From Anaerolineaceae bacterium (GTDB taxonomy: Bacteria > Chloroflexota > Anaerolineae > Promineifilales > Promineifilaceae), in assembly GCA_002699125.1 (NCBI GenBank), contig PABI01000050.1, forward strand, positions 17,435 to 81,434: 64,000 nucleotides of DNA. Reading direction: 5' to 3'. Shown here in pieces: positions 1 to 9,332 of this stretch (position 1 is its first letter; each line of letters begins with the position of its first letter). The notes beneath the pieces are model-generated. The model made no database searches. It was not told where the DNA came from and saw only the letters and a list, made by a program, of their open reading frames with translations. The translations under genes and the position numbers were made by a program.

Positions 1-1
1 C

Positions 2-1108
2 GCCAGAGTGGTCGCGATTTCGCAGAACGGCCACTCCTTCGCTCGCATCTCAGACCTGACGCGCAGCGAGGGGCGGATTCCGCTGATGGGGCGCATGTTT
101 GATGATGGCTACACCTTTTTATGGGCACAACGGCCGTATCGCCACCTTCTTGGCGCACAACTTCTGGCCATTGATGGCCATCCCATTGAGGAAGTGATTG
201 ACGCTTTCCGGCCCTACAGCGGCGCGAAAGATAGCTTCTTCAGGCAATACGTGGGTTGGTATCTTGAGACGCCATCGCTGGTTCATGCCGTTGGTTACGC
301 CGAAAACCCGAGGCGCTACACGCTGCGTGTACGGCCGTTTGGCAGCCAGGAACTCATCGAAATTGCAGTTTCGGTATCCGACACGCCGCCCCCGGTGGTG
401 AGTGCCCAAGAGATTTTAACGCCAATGGAGATGGATGGGTGGGAAGGAGTGTGGTCGCAACGGCCGTTACTCCCCTTCTTTCTCCAGGATTGGGAGGCAC
501 CTTTTCAGGCGCAAGCCATTGACGCCATCAATGGCTACTACATCCGGTATGGCGCCAATGACGATGTCGGGGAACACAGCATTACTGCCTTCAATAAGAC
601 CGTCGCTGCTGAATTAGCGCAGCACAACTATGCGGTCCTCATTATCGACCAGCGTGGCAACGGCGGCGGTGACTACACCCGCACCTACGACCTGATGCGG
701 CGGCTGCCGGAATTGGCAGGGGAACAGACGCCAATTTATGTGATCACCGGTCCACTGACCTTTTCGGCCGGTATTTCCAGCGTCGCTTTCTTGAAAGCCA
801 GCGGCGGCGAGCAGGTCACCATTATTGGTACCGAAATGGGCGACCACGAACGGATGTGGGGCGAAACGTCGCTGCTAACGCTGCCCAATTCACAGCTTGA
901 TTTGCAGTTGGCCACCGGCCTCCATGATTACAAAAACGGGTGTCATCAATTTCCAGAATGTTACTGGCTGGATTTTTTCATGAATGTCTCGGCGGCGTCG
1001 TTGTCCCCGGACATCACCATCCCGTTTACTTTTGAAGCATATGTGATGGGGCAAGATGCTGCCATGAACCATATTCTTGAAGCACACAGCAGCGATTCGG
1101 CGCGTTAG
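2..1108 (+). CDS. S41-like (C-terminal processing) peptidase, 5' end outside window
   Basis: The frame is open to the left edge; the first start-like codon is GTG at 8, so the gene is probably truncated by the window. The segment reading LLGAQLLAIDGHPIEEV looks like a PDZ-type turn. The segment VLIIDQRGNGGGD matches the conserved strand and Gly-rich loop of the S41/tail-specific protease fold, followed by a loop with FSAGISS, where the S41 nucleophilic serine usually lies. The usual lysine of the Ser-Lys dyad is not obvious, so activity is uncertain. Such enzymes are normally exported, but the N-terminus is not visible. Downstream, 51 bases separate it from the flavodoxin-like gene. Confidence 0.65.
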   Translation, partial: ARVVAISQNGHSFARISDLTRSEGRIPLMGRMFDDGYTFLWAQRPYRHLLGAQLLAIDGHPIEEVIDAFRPYSGAKDSFFRQYVGWYLETPSLVHAVGYAENPRRYTLRVRPFGSQELIEIAVSVSDTPPPVVSAQEILTPMEMDGWEGVWSQRPLLPFFLQDWEAPFQAQAIDAINGYYIRYGANDDVGEHSITAFNKTVAAELAQHNYAVLIIDQRGNGGGDYTRTYDLMRRLPELAGEQTPIYVITGPLTFSAGISSVAFLKASGGEQVTIIGTEMGDHERMWGETSLLTLPNSQLDLQLATGLHDYKNGCHQFPECYWLDFFMNVSAASLSPDITIPFTFEAYVMGQDAAMNHILEAHSSDSAR

Positions 1109-1159
1109 AAAAGTGACCCATAGAACCATTCAATTTGACAAGTATATAAAGGAAGAAAA

Positions 1160-1786
1160 ATGATGAAAACTCAAAAAAGAAAAGAATCGACCATTAAAAA
1201 ATGGCACTTTCACAATCCTGACCCTGGCAGCAAAAACAAAGACAGCTTCAAAATATTGATTGCCTTCGCCAGCCAATTTGGCAGCACCGGCGAGGTTGCC
1301 GAAGCTATCGGCGATGCTTTATGTCAACAGGATTGTACGGTAGAAATAAAATGGATCAGTGATGTGAATCAGGTAGACGCGTATGATGCCGTTATTGTTG
1401 GCAGTGCCATTCAATATGATAAATGGATGCCGGAAGCGGTGGATTTTGTAAAAACCCATCAAAAAGCGTTAAGCAGCGTGCCAGTTGCATACTTTTTTAC
1501 CTGCCTGACATTGGCAAAAAAGAATACAAAAACTGAACAACAAGCGTTGGTATACGCAGATAAGTTGAGGGCAATATCATCCCAGGTGGTGCCGGTTAGC
1601 GTTCAAGGTTTTGCAGGTGTGGTGGACTTCAGCAAAATGTCTTTTCTCACCCGCATGATGCTTAAAGCCGTCACAACTGTAAACGGTGTTCGGGAGGGGG
1701 ATTATCGTGAGTGGGATGCAATTCACGCTTGGGCACGTTCCGTATATTTCAAACTATCAAATGAAGAATCAAAGGTGCTTGAGTAA
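1160..1786 (+). CDS. Flavodoxin-domain protein (HemG/menaquinone-dependent protoporphyrinogen oxidase-like)
   Basis: The 208-residue product has a hydrophilic N-terminal tail of about 30 residues. After it comes a flavodoxin fold beginning KILIAFASQFGSTGEVAEAI, where the SQFGSTGEV loop corresponds to the FMN phosphate-binding loop. A second conserved strand reads YDAVIVGSAIQYDKWMPEA, as in HemG-type flavodoxins. The start is the first of two adjacent ATG codons after an AAGGAAGAAAA purine tract. It probably carries electrons or oxidises a porphyrin-like or quinone-linked substrate in the cytoplasm. No haem biosynthesis genes are beside it, so only the flavodoxin family assignment is firm. Confidence 0.7.
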   Translation: MMKTQKRKESTIKKWHFHNPDPGSKNKDSFKILIAFASQFGSTGEVAEAIGDALCQQDCTVEIKWISDVNQVDAYDAVIVGSAIQYDKWMPEAVDFVKTHQKALSSVPVAYFFTCLTLAKKNTKTEQQALVYADKLRAISSQVVPVSVQGFAGVVDFSKMSFLTRMMLKAVTTVNGVREGDYREWDAIHAWARSVYFKLSNEESKVLE

Positions 1787-1815
1787 TTGACCCAACCTGT
1801 GTGGCCGTTAGCACT

Positions 1816-1842
1816 ACAATACACCCCCAAATAGAACTTTCG
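1816..1842 (+). promoter_or_regulatory. Shared upstream motif, copy 1
   Basis: The block ACAATAC-AC-CCCCAAA, four bases, then ACTTTCG lies about 40 bases before the small conserved gene at 1884. An almost identical arrangement occurs at 3906-3930 before the alpha/beta hydrolase. The role is unknown; position suggests a promoter or operator element. Confidence 0.25.
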
Positions 1843-1883
1843 ATGGCCGACTGTAACCCACTGATTTTATAGACTAAGACCAT

Positions 1884-2135
1884 ATGCAAGACAAACAGAT
1901 GAGACGGATGATGCAGACACCACAAACCTACCAGATCAAGCTTGAGGGCCATCTCAGCCCCATGTGGGAAGCCGAATTCGAGGGCTTCACCATCACCCTG
2001 GCAGAAAACGGCATTACTTGCCTGACTGGCCCAGTGATCGACCAGGCCGCCCTGCACGGACTGCTGCGGAAGATTCGGGACCTGGGCCTGCCGCTTGTTT
2101 CAGTCACCCGTCTGGATGGCAAACAAACAGAGTAA
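1884..2135 (+). CDS. Small conserved hypothetical protein
   Basis: An 83-residue soluble protein with no signal peptide or membrane segment. Its core, containing LEGHLSP, GFTITLAENG and GPVIDQAALHGLLRKIRDLGLPL, is a pattern I recognise from short uncharacterised proteins found next to membrane and stress genes in Chloroflexota and Actinobacteria; no biochemical role is known to me. Four in-frame ATGs lie within the first 11 codons and none has a strong ribosome site; the first is used here, but the one at 1914 is equally possible. It begins a same-strand run with the 4-TM protein 26 bases downstream. Confidence 0.6.
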   Translation: MQDKQMRRMMQTPQTYQIKLEGHLSPMWEAEFEGFTITLAENGITCLTGPVIDQAALHGLLRKIRDLGLPLVSVTRLDGKQTE

Positions 2136-2161
2136 TCAAATCATTTCAGGAGAAACAAATC

Positions 2162-2566
2162 ATGTCCTTTTTAGCAGATAACAATTTCCCCGTACTCGCA
2201 GCCAACCTCGCCACGATCCTCTTTGGCCTCGTCATGGCAGCGCAGTTGCTGCTGGCTATGGGTATCCTGCCCATTTCCATGGCCTGGGGCGGACGCCAAA
2301 CGGAGCTAACGCCAGGTCTGCGCGTGGCCAGCATGGCGGCCAGCCTGGTTTTGGGCGTGTTCATCTACATCGTCCGCTATCGGGCAGGGCTGGTTGGCAG
2401 CGTGCCGACACCAACGAGCATTCGCGTGTTGGCCTGGGTAGTGACCGGCTTCATGGCGCTGAACACGCTGGGCAACTTTGCCTCCCTCAGCCGCACTGAA
2501 CGGTGGCTGTTCGGGCCGGTGACGTTCATGATCACCGCTACCTGCCTCATTGTGGCAGTTTCATAA
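2162..2566 (+). CDS. Four-TM hypothetical membrane protein
   Basis: A 134-residue protein with four hydrophobic segments, roughly residues 12-37, 54-74, 84-104 and 112-133, joined by short loops. The start ATG at 2162 follows CAGGAGAAACAAATC, a good ribosome site. The same frame stays open upstream to 1964 inside the preceding gene, but that extension has unlike composition and is not used. No catalytic motif is visible. It is the second of a series of small membrane-protein genes; function unknown. Confidence 0.6.
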   Translation: MSFLADNNFPVLAANLATILFGLVMAAQLLLAMGILPISMAWGGRQTELTPGLRVASMAASLVLGVFIYIVRYRAGLVGSVPTPTSIRVLAWVVTGFMALNTLGNFASLSRTERWLFGPVTFMITATCLIVAVS

Positions 2567-2599
2567 TCGAATCGAAAATTAGTTTGATACAAGGAGATA

Positions 2600-3358
2600 A
2601 TGATGAAAGTTTTTAGAAAGATTGGCCTGTTTTTTGTTATCACGTTTGTGTTTACCATTCTTTTGTCAGTGGGGCAGCAGCTTCTGGGCATTGATCCTAC
2701 GCAGGTTTCGCTGCCGCAGTTTGGGCCAGGGATTGCCGCTTTGGTCATGCTCCGGCTGTTCAGAAAGAATCAGGTCAAATTGACCGTGACGTTGCGGGGT
2801 ATCCATCCGCTGAAATATCTGGTGGCGCTGGTGCTGCCGCTGATTGTGCCGGTGATTCTCTTCCTCATTTACAACCAATTTGTGGCACCCATTCGCATTC
2901 CAGCCATTAGCGGCACCGCGTTTTTGATGATGCTAGTTGGCATTATGCTGGGCGCGTTCGGTGAAGAGGTAGGGTGGCGGGGTTACGCCCAAAACCTGCT
3001 GGCGAGAGAGCGTAACAGCGTGGTCGCTTTTCTGGTGGTAGGCGTTCTCTGGGGGGTGTGGCACGTTGGCAACTTCCAAAATGGCCCGATTTTTATGCTG
3101 TTCTTTGTGTTCTCCACCATTGGTTATTCGGCGGTGATGGGTTGGCTGGTTCGGGGGGGCAATTCCAACGTACTGCTGCCCACCCTGTTCCATTTCAGCG
3201 TGAATGTTGGGTTCTTCATTTTGCAGGAGGCAGCCACAGATGTGCGCATTGCCGCGTTGAATGGATTGGTGTGGATCGGTGCGGCCGTATTCATTGCGCT
3301 GCGTCACAAAAAGCGCTACCAGTCGGCAAACAAGCCGCAATTTGTTCCCGGACAATAA
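2600..3358 (+). CDS. CPBP family intramembrane metalloprotease (CAAX-protease-like)
   Basis: This 252-residue polytopic protein carries the CPBP/ABI signature in order: EEVGWRGY with the paired glutamates E122 and E123, then GVWHVGNF with H155, then FHFSVN with H198 and N202. These residues bind metal and act in catalysis in the Rce1/CPBP family. About seven or eight hydrophobic segments surround them. The ATG at 2600 follows AAGGAGATA. Bacterial members often act in peptide maturation, immunity or membrane stress, but no peptide substrate gene is visible nearby. The neighbours are other small membrane proteins. Confidence 0.85.
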   Translation: MMKVFRKIGLFFVITFVFTILLSVGQQLLGIDPTQVSLPQFGPGIAALVMLRLFRKNQVKLTVTLRGIHPLKYLVALVLPLIVPVILFLIYNQFVAPIRIPAISGTAFLMMLVGIMLGAFGEEVGWRGYAQNLLARERNSVVAFLVVGVLWGVWHVGNFQNGPIFMLFFVFSTIGYSAVMGWLVRGGNSNVLLPTLFHFSVNVGFFILQEAATDVRIAALNGLVWIGAAVFIALRHKKRYQSANKPQFVPGQ

Positions 3359-3394
3359 CTTTCAAGCTCAATAATTGAACAAGGAGAAAATCGT

Positions 3395-3898
3395 ATGTTA
3401 ATAACCACCTTCTTCCCCATGTTGCTTATTTTGGCCACGCTGCTTTGTGCGCTGACAACGGGCCTGCTGTTCACCTTTGCTGTCGTGACCATGCCCGGCA
3501 TCAAGTCTCTGCCCGATGGTGAGTACATCCGCGCTTTTCAGGTGATGGATGGTGTAATTCAAAACAATCACCCTTTGTTTATTCTGGTTTGGTTGGGGTC
3601 TGTGTTGGCCTTGCTGCTAACGGCCGTTCTCGGTCTCACCCAGCTGGATATGGTCGGCAAAGCCATTCTGCTAACGGCCACGGCGCTGTATCTGTTCGGT
3701 GTGCAGCTGCCCACCGGCGTGATTAACGTGCCGCTCAACAATCAGTTGCAAACGCTGGATGTAAGCAAGATGAACCGTGACGACCAGGCAGCAGCACGCC
3801 TCAACTTTGAGCCGCGCTGGAATCGATGGAACCGCATTAGAACGGCCGTTGCTACTTTGGTATCCACGCTGCTCATTCTACTGCTTTTCCTACTGTAA
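3395..3898 (+). CDS. DUF1772 (anthrone oxygenase-like) membrane protein
   Basis: A 167-residue protein with four hydrophobic helices (about residues 5-30, 57-80, 85-107 and 146-166). Between helices 3 and 4 comes the conserved stretch NVPLNNQL, then a charged segment ending in FEPRWNRWNRIRT, which identifies the DUF1772 family. Some fungal relatives are anthrone oxygenases; bacterial ones are mostly uncharacterised. The start follows CAAGGAGAAAATCGT, and the gene lies 36 bases after the CPBP gene. Function here is unknown. Confidence 0.7.
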   Translation: MLITTFFPMLLILATLLCALTTGLLFTFAVVTMPGIKSLPDGEYIRAFQVMDGVIQNNHPLFILVWLGSVLALLLTAVLGLTQLDMVGKAILLTATALYLFGVQLPTGVINVPLNNQLQTLDVSKMNRDDQAAARLNFEPRWNRWNRIRTAVATLVSTLLILLLFLL

Positions 3899-3905
3899 AA
3901 GGCAA

Positions 3906-3930
3906 ACAATACCCCCAAACCCTACTTTCG
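3906..3930 (+). promoter_or_regulatory. Shared upstream motif, copy 2
   Basis: ACAATAC-CCCCAAA, four bases, then ACTTTCG, matching the block at 1816-1842 except for a two-base length difference. It lies in the 105-base spacer before the alpha/beta hydrolase. Confidence 0.25.
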
Positions 3931-4003
3931 TAGCTAGATAACCATACTGGGTAACCGCTAAGGTATCCGTATGTCGAAAAGATGAGTTAAGGAGAAATTT
4001 ATT

Positions 4004-4990
4004 ATGAAAAAGTTTTGGAAAATCACGCTTATTTCAACGGCCGTATCCGCCATCATCTACTTTGGTCTGGCGCTGATACTCACTTTTTTACCCGAGCCAA
4101 CCTTTACCGTGGACCCATTTCCCGTGGCCCAAACGGCCGTCACCGCCGACTTCATCCCGCAGCAGTACACCATGCGGGACGGCGAAACCTTGTTTGCCCG
4201 TCAATTCCCGGCAAACTCAGACACCACCATTCTGCTGCTGCACGGCGTTACCGCTGAAAGCGCAGCCCTCAGCAGCAGCGCCCAGAAGCTGCGCCAGATC
4301 AGCGGGGCGGAAGTGGTCGCCCTTGATTTGCGCGGTCATGGTCAATCCGGGGGCACCCTTGGAGATGTCTCTTACATTGGGCAGTACCAGGATGACGTGG
4401 CGGATGTGATTACCGCCATTCACGCCGAGAAGCCAAACGGCCGTCTCATCCTCGCGGGTCATTCGATGGGTGGCGGCATTGCCCTTCAGTTTGCTCAGTT
4501 GGCAGAGGCGCCGGAAGTGGATGGCTACCTGATGTTTGCCCCACATCTGGGCACCAATGCCCCCACCTTGCCAGAACCCGATCCGGACAATGCGGACGCA
4601 GCGGCTTACTCTCAACTGCATGTCCCCCGCCTGATCGGGCTCATCATGCTCAACAGCGTAGGCATCAAGACGTTCCATCATCTGGACACGCTCTTTTTCA
4701 ACCTGACGGACGAGGTAACACACACCTACAGCTTCCGGGCCACCGCCAATTCTTCACCACAGGATTATGCCACTGCCTTAACGGCCGTTGATGCCCCGCT
4801 GTTGGTAGTTGTCGGCAGCCAGGACGAAGCGTTTGTCGCCGATCAATTTCCAACGGCCGTTTCCGCATACAGCGACGGCGAAGTGCACATCATTGAAGGC
4901 GAAACCCACACCAGCATTGTGGAGAGTGCTGCCGCCATGACGGTCATCGAAAACTGGCTGGCTGCAACACAGCTGATGGCTAGAAATTGA
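4004..4990 (+). CDS. Alpha/beta hydrolase, membrane-anchored (lysophospholipase-like)
   Basis: The 328-residue protein begins with one N-terminal hydrophobic segment (about residues 8-28), a signal anchor. The hydrolase fold shows LLLHGVTAES for the oxyanion strand, ALDLRGHGQSGG, the nucleophile elbow GHSMGGG with S154, the acid at D274 (GSQDEAF) and the histidine at H302 (EGETHTS). The catalytic triad is complete. It is of the Hydrolase_4/monoglyceride lipase type; the substrate cannot be told. The ATG at 4004 follows TTAAGGAGAAATTTATT. It converges on the SARP regulator, with only 20 bases between stop codons. Confidence 0.82.
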   Translation: MKKFWKITLISTAVSAIIYFGLALILTFLPEPTFTVDPFPVAQTAVTADFIPQQYTMRDGETLFARQFPANSDTTILLLHGVTAESAALSSSAQKLRQISGAEVVALDLRGHGQSGGTLGDVSYIGQYQDDVADVITAIHAEKPNGRLILAGHSMGGGIALQFAQLAEAPEVDGYLMFAPHLGTNAPTLPEPDPDNADAAAYSQLHVPRLIGLIMLNSVGIKTFHHLDTLFFNLTDEVTHTYSFRATANSSPQDYATALTAVDAPLLVVVGSQDEAFVADQFPTAVSAYSDGEVHIIEGETHTSIVESAAAMTVIENWLAATQLMARN

Positions 4991-5010
4991 GCAAATAGCT
5001 TGCTAAACAG

Positions 5011-8000
5011 TTACAGCGATTTAAGGATATCTTCGGCTAATAATTGGGAAACGGCCGTCCACAACTCTCGCCGCAATCGGGCCAGATTTTCTTTCTCTAC
5101 CGGCGGCACCTTTTTGAGAGGCGGCAGTTTTGACCAAACCAATTCATTGAAAAATGGCGCATTGGCCAGAAACGGCTCGCGACAAGCCAGTGTATGTACC
5201 CTTTCGCACCATTTGTTTTCTTCATGATGGTCTAGCAGCAACGTCGTGATGGGAATCAGAAATAGCAGGGGGATGTAGGCTTGCAGCTCAACGGCCGTCC
5301 ACAAAGCATCCAGCACCAGTTTTTGCGCCCCCGCCACATTGCCCAGACCATAGAGAGCCTGCCCCAAACCGGCCGTCGTCCAGGCCATGGCCTCGTCATC
5401 ATCTAAAGAGAGGTATGCTTCCGTGCTTTGTTCAAACCAATCCTGGGCACTGCCATGACGCCCGGCGGCCAATTCCAGCCAACCCATGACACGATAGGCC
5501 CGCCCCAGCAGAAAAAGACGGCTGGCAAAATCAGGTCGAATTTGGGTAATTCCTTGCTGAATATGCTCACGGGCTGCCTCATTTTGATTGGTCAAAGCCA
5601 GGAGTTCACCGTGGAAAATGGCGGGGAAAGCAGCGGCAAAAGGATAACCCAATTCACTGCCTAACGACCTGGCATTATTAAAGTTGTCGTTAGCCTCGTC
5701 AAGGCGGCCGGATAACCAATGAGTTACCGCCAAATTGACTCTTTGCTTAACCATATCACTGCGAAAGCCATTGTCCCGCGAGATGCCCAAGGCTTGCTGA
5801 ATGTGATGCCCGGCGGCTTCAAAGTCACCCTGGAACATGGACAAAAATGCCAGGGCTTCCAGGGCCCTGCTGGCTCCCCAAACATTATCCTGAGTTTGTG
5901 ATAAAGCCAGGCATTCTTCAAACAGCCGCCGCGCTTCTTCATAATCAACCAAATCGCGGGCAACCCAGCCCAACTGCACCAGCGCCCGGATGATTTCCGA
6001 TTGATTTTGCTGTGTGCGCGCGGCGTTCAGGTTCTTTTCAAAGCGATGCCGCGCCTCGTGATAATTGCCCATGCGGCGCGCGATATTGCCCAGTGCATTC
6101 TGGGCGCTAAACTCACCATACCGATCACCAAGCTGCCGAACCAGCAGTAGACTTTGCTCCAACTGCTCGCAGGCAGCGTGCCGGTTTTCTTCTTCAAAGG
6201 CACTGAATTTGCCCATTGTCGTTAAGGCAAATGCTTTCTCGGCACGTACATCCTCCTGAGATTGTTCGGCGCTCTCCAATAAAGTGTTTATTTCCTGGAA
6301 CGTGTTCTGGATCGTTTCGATTTGCCCCTGGTAGCGGAGGAAACGAGTGTACCAGGTGAGGGTTTTGGCCAGAACCCGCTGCAACGTGGGGGATTCGGGC
6401 AATTGGCGCAATCGTTGGCTGGCTGCTTCACAAATCGCCAAACCATCATAGAAACGATCACGCATGTCATAAAAGCGGCATAATCCGCTGATGGCCAGAT
6501 CGATGCCGGTCACATCACCCTGCTCAACGGCCCAATCCCAGGCGGCACGGCCGTTTTCCTGATCGGCTTCAATGTGGGCCAGGGCTGCCTGCGGCTGCCC
6601 CGCTTTCAATTGGTTTTTTCGATGTTGCACAAGGGCACAGTAGTAGTGGCTATGTTGTGTGCGCACGGCCGTTGCCTGCACCTCATCTTTCCCCAACTTC
6701 TCCGCCGCATATTGACGAACCAATTCGTGCAGCTCGTACCGGTCACGCTGCTGGTTGTATTGCAAAAACGATTTATTCACCAGAGTGGCCAGGGTGCGCA
6801 GAGAGGCGTTGGTGATTTTTTGAGCGGCCGTTCGCGTAAAGCCGCCGCGAAAGACGGCCAACTGGGCAAAAACGGCCTGTTCGTCGTGGCTCAACTGCTG
6901 CCAGGAATAATCAAAAACAGCCCGGATGCTGCGATGGCGCTCCGGCATGTTACGCGTCTCTGTTTCTAGCAAATTGAGGCTGTTCTCAATTTCATCGGCG
7001 ATATCGGACAGAGAAAGCATGTCTACCCATGAGGCAGTTAGCTCCAGCCCCAGCGGCATTCCTCCGACAGCCTGGCAAATGCGCGTCAGCTCGGGAAGGT
7101 CGTCGACCACGACAGCAAAATTAGGCTGAACCCGATGGGCCGCCTGCAAGAAGAGGCGCACCGCCGGATATTGCATTGCTTCTTCCGGTGTTTCCCAATC
7201 AGGGAAGTCCAATCCTTGAATGGGATAAACTTGCTCTTCAAGCAGTTGAAGTCGTTCTCGTGAGGTGACCAATAGTTGTATTTGTGCGGCCGTTTGCAAA
7301 ATTTCCGCAACCAGAACGGCTCCGTCCGCAACATGTTCAAAATTATCTAAGATCAAAAGCAGTTGTTTGTGACGCAGATAATCGAGCAGTTGGTCTTTGG
7401 CGGTAAGGTTCTCACCCAGAAACGGATCTATTCGATCGTCTTTCCGGCCGCCATCTAAAGGCAGTTTCAGCACGTGGGCAATAGCTGGAATCATCTGATC
7501 GGCCGTTTGAATATGTTCCAGATGGACAAAGAAAACACCGTGAGGAAAAATGGCCGAATTTGTCAGCTGCTTTTCGGCGGCGGCCACGGCCAGCCGTGTT
7601 TTCCCCATGCCGCCCGGCCCAACGATGGAAATGAGCCGCATTGCCGGATTGGTCAGCAAAGCATCCAGCGCCGTTATCTCTTTCTCACGGCCGATAAAGG
7701 AGGTGGGCTGCTGCGGCAAATTGTGCGGTAGGGTAACGGCAGCTGGTTGGAGTGGTGCTCCTGTTTCAGAGGGGGAAAGAGTTTGTACAGGAGGAAAGGA
7801 TTGATGAGGCAAATCAGGGTGCAGCAGCCCATAGAGATGATGCGGCGGGTCCTCCTTGTTGAGCTGGTGTTCGCCAAGATCGTGCCAATAGGCGCCATCA
7901 GGCAGGGTCAAGTTCTCATGAGCGGCGGCAGAAGCCACAATTTGCCCACCCCAGGCGGCAGCTGTTATGGTCGTGGTTACGGGCGTGGTTTGGGTAACGG

Positions 8001-9099
8001 CCGTTTCCACAGAAAGTCCACCGTGTAAACCAATACGTACCTTAAGTTCGCCAATCCGTCCCCACTTTTCTTTGCCAAACGCTCCTTGAATGGCCAGGGC
8101 GCAGGCCAGGGGGCGGCCGTTTTCAAACAGGGCAGTGACTTTATCACCCTGTAACGCCAACATGCGGCCGCCATGTTGTTTGATGAGCGTTTCCAGGATT
8201 ATATTATGGCGGTGCAGGACGGGAATCATTTCTTGCTGATACCGTTCCCAGAGCTGGACAATTCCTTCGATATCCGTCAATAAGGTTGTGTGGAAACGGC
8301 CGTTTTTCACCGCTGCCTTTTTGACTTCAGGCGGCGCTTCCTGGGGCAGGTTATTGGCCTGAATCTGTTGGTATAGGGTGGTGGTTTCCGTCGTTGGCTC
8401 CACGCCTAATTCATCGCGCAAGTGGTCGCGGCAAATGTGGTACTGGGCAATGGCGGCACTGCGCTGCCCGGTTTGCATCAGGGCAATCATCAACTGCCGA
8501 TAGGCACCCTCGCGCAGTTTGTCAATTTCCAGCTGTTTCCAGGCATAGGTTTGGGCTTGCTCGTAAGCGGCCGTTTGCAGGCAATCTTCAGTCAACGCAT
8601 CCAGGGCATCCAAGGCCTGGCGGCGCAGTGATTCCCGCTGTACCTGTGCCCACGCTTCAAACTCATTGCTGTCTGACAGGTAAAAATCACTCAGAAATTC
8701 ATCCCGATAAAGGGTAATGGCCTGTGCTGGATCGTGCTCAATCTGTGCGGCAAAAGCAGCCACATCTAAAAAGAAATCCGCTTCGGGATTAATTTGCACC
8801 GTTTGGCGTTCTGAAATGAGAAAGGGGACCATCTTGTGTCCATTTTGGGACGGCACCTGGGGGATGGCCTGGCGCAAGCGGTAGATGGTCTGGCGTAAAT
8901 TGACCTGGGCTGAAGGCTGCGGCAGGTCTGGCCAGAGGATGTCCATCAAGGCTTCGCGTCGGTGGATCTGCTCGGCTTCCATGACAAGATAGATCAGCAA
9001 GGCCTGAACTTTGTTGGTGCGAAATTTGTATAGGGGCTGATCACCCAGCGATGCTGTAAATGGCCCTAAAAGGGAAATTGATAACTTTGCCATCACCAT
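5011..9099 (-). CDS. SARP/BTAD-type regulator with cyclase-like, NB-ARC and TPR regions
   Basis: The 1362-residue protein begins with a winged-helix DNA-binding domain (about residues 5-95, including DILWPDLPQPSAQVNLRQTI). A bacterial transcriptional activator domain follows (about 100-245). Residues about 270-420 resemble a class III nucleotide cyclase: TDIEG and GDKVTALF keep the two metal-binding aspartates, but the stretch that normally holds the Asn and Arg catalytic residues is replaced by Thr- and Ala-rich sequence. An NB-ARC ATPase follows, with Walker A GPGGMGKTR and Walker B-like LLLILDNFEH. The remaining 600 residues are TPR-like helices. It probably senses a ligand through ATPase-controlled oligomerisation. 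The ATG at 9099 could be replaced by the one two codons on. Confidence 0.85.
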   Translation of the reverse strand: MVMAKLSISLLGPFTASLGDQPLYKFRTNKVQALLIYLVMEAEQIHRREALMDILWPDLPQPSAQVNLRQTIYRLRQAIPQVPSQNGHKMVPFLISERQTVQINPEADFFLDVAAFAAQIEHDPAQAITLYRDEFLSDFYLSDSNEFEAWAQVQRESLRRQALDALDALTEDCLQTAAYEQAQTYAWKQLEIDKLREGAYRQLMIALMQTGQRSAAIAQYHICRDHLRDELGVEPTTETTTLYQQIQANNLPQEAPPEVKKAAVKNGRFHTTLLTDIEGIVQLWERYQQEMIPVLHRHNIILETLIKQHGGRMLALQGDKVTALFENGRPLACALAIQGAFGKEKWGRIGELKVRIGLHGGLSVETAVTQTTPVTTTITAAAWGGQIVASAAAHENLTLPDGAYWHDLGEHQLNKEDPPHHLYGLLHPDLPHQSFPPVQTLSPSETGAPLQPAAVTLPHNLPQQPTSFIGREKEITALDALLTNPAMRLISIVGPGGMGKTRLAVAAAEKQLTNSAIFPHGVFFVHLEHIQTADQMIPAIAHVLKLPLDGGRKDDRIDPFLGENLTAKDQLLDYLRHKQLLLILDNFEHVADGAVLVAEILQTAAQIQLLVTSRERLQLLEEQVYPIQGLDFPDWETPEEAMQYPAVRLFLQAAHRVQPNFAVVVDDLPELTRICQAVGGMPLGLELTASWVDMLSLSDIADEIENSLNLLETETRNMPERHRSIRAVFDYSWQQLSHDEQAVFAQLAVFRGGFTRTAAQKITNASLRTLATLVNKSFLQYNQQRDRYELHELVRQYAAEKLGKDEVQATAVRTQHSHYYCALVQHRKNQLKAGQPQAALAHIEADQENGRAAWDWAVEQGDVTGIDLAISGLCRFYDMRDRFYDGLAICEAASQRLRQLPESPTLQRVLAKTLTWYTRFLRYQGQIETIQNTFQEINTLLESAEQSQEDVRAEKAFALTTMGKFSAFEEENRHAACEQLEQSLLLVRQLGDRYGEFSAQNALGNIARRMGNYHEARHRFEKNLNAARTQQNQSEIIRALVQLGWVARDLVDYEEARRLFEECLALSQTQDNVWGASRALEALAFLSMFQGDFEAAGHHIQQALGISRDNGFRSDMVKQRVNLAVTHWLSGRLDEANDNFNNARSLGSELGYPFAAAFPAIFHGELLALTNQNEAAREHIQQGITQIRPDFASRLFLLGRAYRVMGWLELAAGRHGSAQDWFEQSTEAYLSLDDDEAMAWTTAGLGQALYGLGNVAGAQKLVLDALWTAVELQAYIPLLFLIPITTLLLDHHEENKWCERVHTLACREPFLANAPFFNELVWSKLPPLKKVPPVEKENLARLRRELWTAVSQLLAEDILKSL

Positions 9100-9332
9100 G
9101 ATTGAAGATGTTCAACAGATTATTTTCAATTGTCAATTGTCTATGAGGTTAAGACTGTGGCCTTGTCAACAATGGACAACTCTTGCTGGCAAATTTTATC
9201 ACATTGTTGTTGGGTGATGGTTATGAATTGTTAACGCTGCCGGAGCAGTTGGTAACGCTGTGGTCACGCAGCGGTTACGGGCGTCTGGCATAATGCAAAT
9301 GTCACTAAATAGTGCGTTAAGGAGTGTGAATC

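Noticed and set aside
1964..2161. N-terminal extension of the four-TM protein
   Set aside because: It overlaps the conserved small gene at 1884, has Pro/Arg-rich shadow composition, and a good ribosome site precedes ATG 2162.
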